Below are positions 51,112 through 60,749 of a DNA stretch of 64,000 bases, piece by piece. The DNA is from Terebella lapidaria (Eukaryota; Annelida; Polychaeta; Terebellida; Terebellidae), in contig CASCJZ010000009.1 of the NCBI GenBank assembly GCA_949152475.1, positions 662,001-726,000 of the forward strand, given 5' to 3'. Under the pieces are notes generated by a model, which saw only the letters and a program-made list of their open reading frames with translations, made no database searches and was not told the DNA's origin. A program made the position numbers and the translations under genes. The first letter of the stretch is position 1; each line of letters opens with the position of its first letter.

Positions 51112-52221
51112 TCAGTTGGTATCCTCATACATGTCAAACATGGAGTGTGCAACTTTGCATACTGTGATTGAATGTTCAAACCTCCTTTTGCCAATGTGTT
51201 TGAAGTCAGAGTGACAGTTTCTGGTCACAACATACATCATGTTATTTATGTTGTTGTCTCTCATGTATTTCAACACATGCAAACCAATACCAAAATCACC
51301 ATCTGAGGTGAAGTTATCATGGTCATTATATCTGAAGGCATACATTAGGTGGTTAGCTGCAGCAACTACTGGGTCACTTTGTAGTGAACTCAGAACTTTG
51401 GCTACATCTTTGCTAGATTTTACTGGTGCTACATAACCACAGAAGGTGCTGCCCCCATCAGTAACCGGTTCACCTTTCACACAAGTGATTGGAGCCTTGT
51501 CAACTGGTGGACAGAATGATGGTTCCTGGTATTTTGTTACTAGTTCACCTTTGAGATACATCTTATCACCTTTGAGTGTAGCTTTGTTATTTTTCTCTTT
51601 TTTATAGCCCAGGTATGTTGGCAATACATAGTCTTTGCGTTCTCTTTGTTTTGCTGTTAACTGTTGAGTCATGAAGTAGCTTGTTCCCTTCAACTGAGCA
51701 CAGCAGTTGAGTACACGTTCGCGTTCTTTTGCAATGGGGAGTTTGACCAACATCGCTCTGGATCTGTTAGAAGTACGGGTTCCCACTCTGTGAGCCACTG
51801 GGATATATATGTCGTCACGTATTCCCAGGACGTTTTTGAAGAATGCTTTTGTTATGGCTGGGCCGTCTTCTGCATCGACTTCTCTGTAGTCAGCATTCTG
51901 TGGATCGAACGTGATTATCACATTTTCCTTCATTGAGTGGGCCTTCAAGTCGTCAAGTTCGTCCCGCGTGGTTTTCAGGACCTTTTCGTTTTTTTCTATC
52001 TTGGCTGTTAGCAATCGAACTTGATCGTGCAAAGTGTCTAACTTTTCAGTGACGTCACACTCACTTTTATCGTTCTGCTCGAGGGTTGACACACGGTCTT
52101 CCAGGTCGTCAACACGCTCGTTCAGCCCTGCAGTGTCGGCTTTTATAGAAACCAGCATATCCCATAGACCCTGTGGTACCCCTTCGGGAATATCCAGTAT
52201 TTTTTGCTTTCTTGGAGGCAT
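51112..52221 (-). CDS. LINE ORF1 protein: coiled coil, RRM-like region and IMPACT/YigZ-like C-terminal domain
   Basis: A 369-aa protein, the first ORF of the LINE. Residues about 22-97 form a heptad-rich coiled coil (ERVDDLEDRVSTLE at 35-48), expected to make the protein trimerise or multimerise. Residues about 98-175 look like the RRM-like nucleic-acid-binding region of L1-type ORF1 proteins (ENVIITF, then IPVAHRVGTR, then AMLVKLPIAKERERV). Residues about 180-235 are basic and LTAKQRER-containing, like the ORF1 C-terminal domain. Residues about 249-358 are unexpected: GEPVTDGGSTFCGYVAPV at 250-267, VVAAANHLMYAFRY at 285-298, SDGDFGIGLHVLKYM at 306-320 and GKRRFEHSITVCK at 344-356 follow the order and spacing of the IMPACT/YigZ (UPF0029) fold. 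The family's WYGG signature is absent (TRNCHSDF instead), so the domain may keep the fold but not the ancestral surface. The start ATG at 52221 has A at -3. By family the protein should bind LINE RNA; the role of the extra domain is unknown. Confidence 0.9.
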   Translation of the reverse strand: MPPRKQKILDIPEGVPQGLWDMLVSIKADTAGLNERVDDLEDRVSTLEQNDKSECDVTEKLDTLHDQVRLLTAKIEKNEKVLKTTRDELDDLKAHSMKENVIITFDPQNADYREVDAEDGPAITKAFFKNVLGIRDDIYIPVAHRVGTRTSNRSRAMLVKLPIAKERERVLNCCAQLKGTSYFMTQQLTAKQRERKDYVLPTYLGYKKEKNNKATLKGDKMYLKGELVTKYQEPSFCPPVDKAPITCVKGEPVTDGGSTFCGYVAPVKSSKDVAKVLSSLQSDPVVAAANHLMYAFRYNDHDNFTSDGDFGIGLHVLKYMRDNNINNMMYVVTRNCHSDFKHIGKRRFEHSITVCKVAHSMFDMYEDTN

Positions 52222-52362
52222 ATTGTTTCGTTAATATATGTAATCCACTCAAATGTATCACTTACAGTGCTTGGTTCACCAGTATATGCCGTTTAACTCT
52301 ATATTTTTCTAATTTATCTGGAGAGTGAATTTGTGCATCTAGCTAGGCCGCCATTTTACCGG
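52222..52362 (-). promoter_or_regulatory. LINE 5' leader with YY1-like motif
   Basis: The 141-bp leader starts CCGGTAAAATGGCGGCC. The minus-strand motif AAAATGGCGGC (52357-52347) matches the YY1 consensus, as does the motif near the first bases of human L1. The same bases form a tiny upstream reading frame, ATG GCG GCC TAG. The motif is seen in the sequence; its use as a start-site positioner is inferred from L1. Confidence 0.5.
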
Positions 52363-52367
52363 AGTGT
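52363..52367. repeat. LINE target-site duplication, right copy
   Basis: AGTGT directly after the element's 5' end (ACCGG). From here to the next unit anchor is 276 bp, the same as in the uninterrupted unit at 13782. Confidence 0.75.
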
Positions 52368-52638
52368 CTCATTGGTTCCATTATGATCGTGTCCTTCATG
52401 CATCATAATGCATCTGTGTTAAGTCCATTCTGGCATGATTTGTATTCACCGAGTGTCTCTATTCGTTTTGTTCACTTGTTGTGATTGTAATTTTTCATCT
52501 GTAACTTACAAGATCATGATCATGCTTTCAATTCTGAAGAATGTAGCAGCACAATTTAATATTATTACAGTATTATGATGCACGGGTTTATAGACCAAAG
52601 CTGGTTTATAGACTTCTCTTCAAGTTCATAACTTTATT
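52368..52638. repeat. L-type unit, right part, after the LINE
   Basis: This is the last 271 bp of the interrupted L unit, from CTCATTGG to the next anchor. Its TTGTTGTGATTG variant is shared with the L unit at 24876, not with most others. Confidence 0.92.
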
Positions 52639-53719
52639 TTGCCAAGTCCTAGCTCTTTGAGCGATTACTTCAGTTGTATGTTGCTCAGCGATCAAATATG
52701 TGTTCTGTCCGTCTGTTCGCACGATAGCGGGCGCAATCCTTGTCGGAATGACATGAAATTCTCAAAGAAGATGCGCATAAGACTCCTGCATAAGCCTATT
52801 GATTTTGAAGGTCATAGCTTAAAAACTGTTGTCTTGGCGACTGAAAAACCGTTACATAACTATAACTATGGAGGCTGGAAAACCATAAAGTAACTGCTAC
52901 ATGCAATACACTTCTTCACACTGTCGGCAACGTTGGTGCAGTGGATAGAGCGTAAGACTTTAAATCCAAAGACCCGTGTTCAACCCTCCCTCAAAACTCT
53001 AAACTCTTTTATCTCTAACTTAGTTTTTTCTAGAGTCAGTAGCAGTGTTATTTCTAGTTTATAATGCACCTTTTACATTTGGAATAGATTGAAAATTCGC
53101 CGAGATATCAAAGTAGAAAGAGCAGTGGGGTGAATCTGATTCTCAATCCGTTCACACGCCAATAAGCTGTAGAAACGATTACCCCCTGTGGACATGTCCC
53201 GTCCTAAATACACACGCTCGGTTGCATTGTAATTCAGTATATCATATATGTATCCAGATGCAGATCTCAAACAACATTTCAGTGGTTTTCTAACTCAGTG
53301 ATGTACAAGTGATATAACAAAGCCTAAAACTCTAGTCTAAATACAGTCTGTGTCAAGCGACAGGCTCCCTTATATTAGGACTGCTGGCGATGACGAACCG
53401 GCAAAGGAACCGGCCCCCTTCCCGGTTTTTAGCAGTACATACAATAAATACACCCCTTCACACTGTCGGCAACTTTGGTGCTGTGCATAGAGCTCAGGAC
53501 TTTGAATCCACAGACCCGGGTTCAACTCTCTCTCAAAACTTGTTTTTTCTCTCTAACTTACAGGATCATGTCTTTTATAGCATAACTGCACAATTTAATA
53601 CATGTACGACTTACTTGACAGCAAACAGATAATTTAACAAAAAATAACTATTCAAGTCTCTCTCAAAACGTTTTTTAGCTGTTTTTTTATAGACTTCTTT
53701 TCAAGTTCATTACTTTATT
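52639..53719. repeat. S unit (1,081 bp)
   Basis: First module at 52934, second near 53477. Small private changes (ATTGTAATTCAG, TTAGTTTTTTCTAGAG) mark it as more diverged than most S units. Confidence 0.92.
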
Positions 53720-55438
53720 TTGCCAAGTCCTAGCTCTTTGAGCGATTGCTTCAGTTGTATGTTGCTCAGCGATCAAATATGTGTTCTGTCCGTCTGTTCG
53801 CACGATAGCGGGCACAATCCTTGTCGGAATGACATGAAATTTTCAAAGAAGATGCGCAAAAGACTCCTGCACCATCCTTTTGATTTTGAAGGTCATAGCT
53901 TAAAAACTGTTGTCTTGGCGACTGAAAAACCGTTACATAACTATAACTATGGAGGCTGGAAAACCATAAAGTAACTGTTACATGGAATACACTTCTTCAC
54001 ACTGTCGGCAACGTTGGTGCAGTGGATAGAGTGTAAGACTTTGAATCCAAAGACCCGTGTTCAACCCTCCCTCAAAACTCTAATCTCTTTTATCTCTAAC
54101 TTAGTTTTTATACAGCCAGTTGCAGTGTTATTTCTAGTTTATAATGCACCTTTTACATTTGGAATAGATTGAAAACTCGCCCAGATATCAAAGTGGAAAG
54201 AGCAGTGTTATTTTTTTATGCACCAGGAGTTATTTTTATAGTTTTCATGTCATACTTAACTATTTGTCGCTATAAATATCACTTAACAGTGTCTCATTGG
54301 TTCCATTATGATCGTGTCTTTTATGCGTCATAGCGCATCCGTGTTAGCTCCATTCTAGCAATAATACATACATCATTATATCGTTCCATCTCGGTTGCGT
54401 AGTAATACAGTATATCATAAAAGTATCCAAACGCAGATCTCAAACAACATTTCTTTTGTTTTCTGACTCAGAGGTGTACAAGTGATATAACGAAGCCTAA
54501 AACTCTTGTCTAAATACAATCTGTGGCAAGCGACAGGCTCTTTTATATCAGAACTATTGGGGGTGATCAACCGGCGGAGGAAACCGGCCCCCTTCCCGGT
54601 TTTTAGCAGTAATTTGCCGTAGAGGAACTGTTACAATACAACACAACTTGATGCTGTCGGCCACTTTGGTGCAGTGGGTAGAGCGTAAGACTTTGAATCC
54701 AAAGACCCGTGTTCAACCCTCCCTCAAAACTCTAATCTCTTTTATCTCTAACTTAGTTTTTATACAGTCAGTTGCAGTGTTATTTCTAGTTTATAATGCA
54801 CCTTTTACATTTGGAATACATTGAAAACTCGCCGAGATATCAAAGTAGAAAGAGCAGTGGGGTGAATCTGATTCTCAATCCGTTCACACGCCAATAAGCT
54901 GTAGAAACGATTACCCCCTGTGGACATGTCCCGTCCTAAATACACACGCTCGGTTGCATAGCAATACAGTATATCATATATGTATCCAGATGCAGATCTC
55001 AAACAACATTTCAGTGGTTTTCTAACTCAGTGATGTACAAGTGATATAACAAAGCCTAAAACTCTAGTCTAAATACAGTCTGTGTCAAGCGACAGGCTCC
55101 CTTATATTAGGACTGCTGGGGGCGACGAACCGGCCCCATTCCCGGTTTTTAGCAGTACATACAATAAATACACCACTTCACACTGTCGGCAACTTTGGTG
55201 CTGTGCATAGAGCTCAGGACTTTGAATCCACGGACCCGGGTTCAACTCTCTCTCAAAACTTGTTTTTTTTCTCTCTATCTTACAGGATCATGTCTTTTAT
55301 ACCATAACTGCACAATTTAATACATGTACAACTTACTTAACAGCAACTAGATAATTTAAAACAAAGAACTATTCAAGTCTCTCTCAGAACGTTTTTTAGC
55401 TGGTTTGTAGATATCTGTTCAAGTTCATTGACTTTATT
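53720..55438. repeat. Chimeric S unit (1,719 bp) with three tRNA-like modules
   Basis: Modules lie at 54015, about 54668 and about 55198. Near 54206 the S sequence switches to the variant segment at the same junction as in the 5389 unit. At 54668-54690 the upstream side is second-module type (CGGCCACTTTGG) and the downstream side first-module type (GCGTAAGACTTTGAATCCAA), so this junction is inside the module. Confidence 0.9.
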
Positions 55439-58400
55439 TTGCCAAGTCCTAGCTCTTTGAGCGATTGCTTCAGTTGTATGTTGCTCAGCGATCAAATATG
55501 TGTTCTGTCCGTCTGTTCGCACGATAGCGGGCGCAATCCTTGTCGGAATGACATGAAATTTTCACAGAAGATGCGCATAAGACTTCTGCACAATCCTATT
55601 GATTTTGAAGGTCATAGCTTAAAACCTGTTGTCTTGGCGACTGAAAAACCGTTACATAACTATTACTATGGAGGCTGGAAAACCATAAAGTAACTGTTAC
55701 ATGGAATACACTTCTTCACACTGTCGGCAACGTTGGTGCAGTGGATAGAGCGTAAGACTTTGAATCCAAAGACCCGTGTTCAACCCTCCCTCAAAACTCT
55801 AAACTCTTTTATCTCTAATTTAGTTTTTATACAGTCAGTTGCAGTGTTATTTCTAGTTTATAATGCACCTTTTACATTTGGAATAGATTGAAAACTCGCC
55901 GAGATATCAAAGTAGAAAGAGCAGTGGGGTGAATCTGATTCTCAATCCGTTCACACGCCAATAAGCTGTAGAAACGATTACCCCCTGTGGACATGTCCCG
56001 TCCTAAATACACACGCTCGGTTGCATATCAATACAGTATATCATATATGTATCCAGATGCAGATCTCAAACAACATTTCAGTGGTTTTCTAACTCAGTGA
56101 TGTACAAGTGATATAACAAAGCCTAAAACTCTAGTCTAAATACAGTCTGTGTCAAGCCACAGGCTCCCTTATATTAGGACTGCTGGGGGTGACGAACCGG
56201 CAAAGGAAACGGCCCCCTTCCCGGATCCCCATTCCTGGTTTTTAGCAGTAATTTCCCTTGAAGGACCTGTTACAATATACACACCACTTCAAGCTGTCGA
56301 TCACGTTGGTGCTGTGCATGGAGTGTATTACTTTGAATCCACAGACCCGGGTTCAAATCTCTCTTGAAACTAGTTTTATTTGTATTTTTATTTTCAACTT
56401 ACACAATCATGATCATGAATTTCGTTCTAAACAACATAACAACACAATTTACTAACTCTATGAAGCTAGTGTAAAAGCTAGTGTATAGACTTCTTTTCAA
56501 GTTCATTACTTTATTTTGCCAAGTCCTAGCTCTTTGAGCGATTGCTTCGGTTGTATGTTGCTCAGCGATCAAATATGTGTTCTGTCCGTCTGTTTGCACG
56601 ATAGCGGGCGCAATCCTTGTCATGAAATGACATGAAATTTTCACAGAAGCTGCGCATAAGACTTCTGCACAAGCCTATTGATTTTGAAGGTCATAGCTTA
56701 AAAACTGTTGTCTTGGCGACTGAAAAACCGTTACATAACTATAACTATGGAGGCTGGAAAACCATAAAGTAACTGTTACATGGAATACACTTCTTCACAC
56801 TGGCGGCAACGTTGGTGCAGTGGATAGAGCGTAAGACTTTGAATCCAAAGACCCGTGTTCAACCCTCCCTCAAAACTCTAATCTCTTTTATCTCTAACTT
56901 AGTTTTTATGCAGTCAGTTGCAGTGTTATTTCTAGTTTATAATGCACCTTTTACATTTGGAATAGATTGAAAACTCGCCGAGATATCAAAGTAGAAAGAG
57001 CAGTGGGGTGAATCTGATTCTCAATCCGTTCACACGCCAATAAGCTGTAGAAACGATCACCCCCTGTGGACATGTCCCGTCCTAAATACACACGCTCGGT
57101 TGCATAGCAATACAGTATATCATATATGTATCCAGATGCAGATCTCAAACAACATTTCAGTGGTTTTCTAACTCAGTGATGTACAAGTGATATAACAAAG
57201 CCTAAAACTCTAGTCTAAATACAGTCTGTGTCAAGCAACAGGCTCCCTTATATTAGGACTGCTGGGGGTGACGAGCCGGCAAAGGAACTGGCCCCATTCC
57301 TGGTTTTTAGCAGTAATTTGCCATAGAGGAACTGTCACAATACAACACAACTTGACGCTGTCGGCCACTTTGGTGCTGTGTGTAGAGCTCATTACTTTGT
57401 ATCCACAGACCCGGGTTCAAATCTCTCTTGAAATTATTTTATTTTTATTTTCAACTTACACAATCATGATCATGAATTTCGTTCTAAACAACATAACAAC
57501 ACAATTTAATAACTGTATCAAGCTAGTCTAAAAGCTAGTGTATAGACTTCTTTTCCAGTTCATTACTTTATTTTGCCAAGTCCTAGCTCTCTGAGCGATT
57601 GCTTCAGTTGTATGTTGCTCAGCGATCAAATATGTGTTCTGTCCGTCTGTTCGCACGATAGCGGGCGCAATCCTTGTCGGAATGACATGAAATTTTCACA
57701 GAAGATGCGCATAAGACTTCTGCACAATCCTATTGATTTTGAAGGTCATAGCTTAAAACCTGTTGTCTTGGCGACTGAAAAACCGTTACATAACTATTAC
57801 TATGGAGGCTGGAAAACCATAAAGTAACTGTTACATGGAATACACTTCTTCACACTGTCGGCAACGTTGGTGCAGTGGATAGAGCGTAAGACTTTGAATC
57901 CAAAGACCCGTGTTCAACCCTCCCTCAAAACTCTAAACTCTTTTATCTCTAATTTAGTTTTTATACAGTCAGTTGCAGTGTTATTTCTAGTTTATAATGC
58001 ACCTTTTACATTTGGAATAGATTGAAAACTCGCCGAGATATCAAAGTAGAAAGAGCAGTGGGGTGAATCTGATTCTCAATCCGTTCACACGCCAATAAGC
58101 TGTAGAAACGATTACCCCCTGTGGACATGTCCCGTCCTAAATACACACGCTCGGTTGCATAGCAATACAGTATATCATATATGTATCCAGATGCAGATCT
58201 CAAACAACATTTCAGTGGTTTTCTAACTCAGTGATGTACAAGTGATATAACAAAGCCTAAAACTCTAGTCTAAATACAGTCTGTGTCAAGCCACAGGCTC
58301 CCTTATATTAGGACTGCTGGGGGTGACGAACCGGCAAAGGAAACGGCCCCCTTCCCGGATCCCCATTCCTGGTTTTTAGCAGTAATTTCCCTTGAAGGAC

Positions 58401-59279
58401 CTGTTACAATATACACACCACTTCAAGCTGTCGATCACGTTGGTGCTGTGCATGGAGTGTATTACTTTGAATCCACAGACCCGGGTTCAATACTCTCTCA
58501 AAACTTTTTTTTTCTCCCTTATAAGATCATGTATTTAATTCCAAACAACAAAACAACACAATCGTGTCGTACAAACTCAGCAAATAAAAGTAGCAGGAGT
58601 AATCTTCATTGTTTCAATGTCATCACACTTAATTATTTCTCACTATGTATTCCTTAAATCATTTACAGTGTCTCATTGGTTCCATTATGATCATGTTTTT
58701 CATGCATCATAGCGCATCTCTGTTAACTCCTAAATATACCAGTACACACTCTGTTGCGTATTAATACAGTATATCATATATGTATCCAAATGCAGGTCTC
58801 AAACAACATATCGGTGGTTTTCTGACTCAGTGATGTACTAGTGATATAACAAAGCCTAAAACTCTACTCTTAATACAGTCTGTGTCAAACAACAGGCCAC
58901 TTTATATCAGAACTATTGGGGGTGATGAACCCGCGGCCCATTCCCGGTTTTTAGCAGTAATTTGCCGTGAAAGACCTTTTGCAATACATACACCACTTGA
59001 CGCTGTGGGCCAGGTTGGTGCTGTGCATAGAGCTCAGGACTTTCAATCCACAGACCCAGGTTCAAGTCTCTCTTGAAACTTTTTTTTCTTCTAATTTTTA
59101 ACTTACAGAATCATGATCATGCATTTAATTATAAACAACATAACAACACAATCAGTAAATGTACAATTCAGTTAACGACAAATAAATAATTAAAAAAATA
59201 TATATTACAGTATTATGATGCAGGGGTTTATAGACCAAAGCTATTTTATAGACCTCTCTTCAAGATCATTAACTTTATT
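55439..59279. repeat. Duplicated S dimer ending in a chimera (55439, 56516, 57573)
   Basis: Units 55439 and 57573, 2,134 bp apart, share private variants (CACAATCCTATTGATTTTG, AACTATTACTATGG). The second halves after 56149 and 58283 share the rare CTTCCCGGATCCCCATTCC. The 57573 unit leaves the S pattern inside its second tRNA-like module (about 58490) and continues with an L-like tail and a further module near 59018. Confidence 0.9.
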
Positions 59280-60749
59280 TTGCCAAGTCCTAGCTCTTTG
59301 AGCGATTGCTTCATTACTTGGCAAAATAAATTTTGCCAAGTATGTTGGTCAGTCATCTTGTTTGTTTGTTTGTTTGTTTGTATGTTTGTCTGTCCGTCAG
59401 TTTGCACGATAGCGGGCGCAATTCTTGTCGGATTTTCATAAAATTTTGACAAAACATGTGCAAGGATCTTCCACATAAGCCTTTCGTTTCTGAAGGTCGA
59501 AGGTCAAAAATTGACGTCAAGGTCGTTCAAAAACCAAAAAATTAAAAATCGTAGTAACTCCAGTTATATTTTATCTGGAGTTTCGAGATTTCTAGCATCG
59601 ATTACTATGGCCAATTCTGCATCTTTTGATGTATGGCCGACAGCTGTTGAGTGAAAATTGACGATTTTGACTCCAGGTTAAATAGACGGGGGTCAGGAGT
59701 TTCTGGATCAAAAGTTTCATGCATTGCTGTGCAGTCAATTCTTGTCGGATTCTTATGAAATTTTCACAGCACATGCACACCAGATGTCGGCATATTCCTG
59801 TCGTTTCTCAAGGTCAAAGGTCAAGAATTAACGACAAAATCGTTGAAAAACCAAAAAATTAAAAATGGTCATAACTCCACTTTCATTCCACCTGCACTTC
59901 CAAAAGTGTCCACGTCTTTTATCATGGCCAATTCTGCATCTTTTGATGTATGACCGACAGCGGTTGAATCAAAATTGACGATTTAAACTCCAGGTGAAAT
60001 ACATGGGGGTCAGGAAGTTCGGATCCAAAGTTTAACACATTGCTGTGCAGTCGATTCTTGTGTGATTTTGACGAAATTCTCACATAATATGTGCACGGAA
60101 TTTCCGCATAATCCTTTTGATTTAGAACATCATAGCTCTGAAACTGTTGTCACGGCAACAGAAAATCGTTACTGAAAAGCATTACATGAAAACGATAATA
60201 GCATTGCTATATGAAACACTCCACTTCACATCGCCAGCCACGTTAGTGCTGAGCGTAGAGCGTAGGACTTTGAATCCACAGACCCGGGTTCAATACTATC
60301 TCAAAACTATTTTTTTTTCTCCATTAAAAGATCATGTATTCAATTCCAAACAACGAAACAACACATTCGTAGTATACAAAATCAGCAAATAAATGTAGCA
60401 CGAGTAATCTTTATCGTTATTATGTCATCATACTTAATTATTTCTCACTATGAATTCCTTAAAGTCATTTAACAGTGTCTCATTGGTTCCATTATGATCG
60501 TGTCCTTCATGCATCATAATGCATCTGTGTTAAGTCCATTCTGGCATGATTTGTATTCACCGAGTGTCTCTATTCGTTTTGTTCACTTGTTGTCATTGTA
60601 ATTTTTCATCTGTAACTTACAAAATCATGATCATGCTTTCAATTCTGAAGAATGTAGCAGCACAATTTAATATTATTACAGTATTATGATGCAAGGGTTC
60701 ATAGACCAAAGCTGGTTTATAGACTTCTCTTCAAGTTCATTACTTTATT
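59280..60749. repeat. L-type unit (1,470 bp)
   Basis: Palindrome at 59316-59341. It shares the changed AACGACAAAATCG with the partial L unit at the window end, suggesting a close relationship. Confidence 0.93.

Larger units (their letters stand above)
44837..52362 (-). mobile_element. Full-length two-ORF LINE of the CR1/L2-like group
   Basis: This is a non-LTR retrotransposon of about 7.5 kb that looks complete. Read on the minus strand it has a 141-bp 5' leader, ORF1 (369 aa), a 2.9-kb spacer, ORF2 (995 aa) and a 410-bp 3' UTR ending in AATAAAATTACTACTACT. AGTGT lies at both ends. Uninterrupted L units read AACAGTGTCTCATTGG at this place, so the empty site can be seen directly. The anchor-to-anchor distance around the element is 8,990 bp; subtracting 7,526 bp and one AGTGT gives 1,459 bp, a normal L unit. 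ORF2 lacks RNase H and the 3' end is a short trinucleotide run instead of poly(A). Both fit the CR1/L2/Crack group, but the clade needs a phylogeny. Two intact long ORFs imply a recent insertion. Confidence 0.93.

Noticed and set aside
44837-52362. LTR retrotransposon or retrovirus-like element
   Set aside because: There are no long terminal repeats, no gag, protease or integrase; the endonuclease is APE-type and the element ends in a short trinucleotide run.
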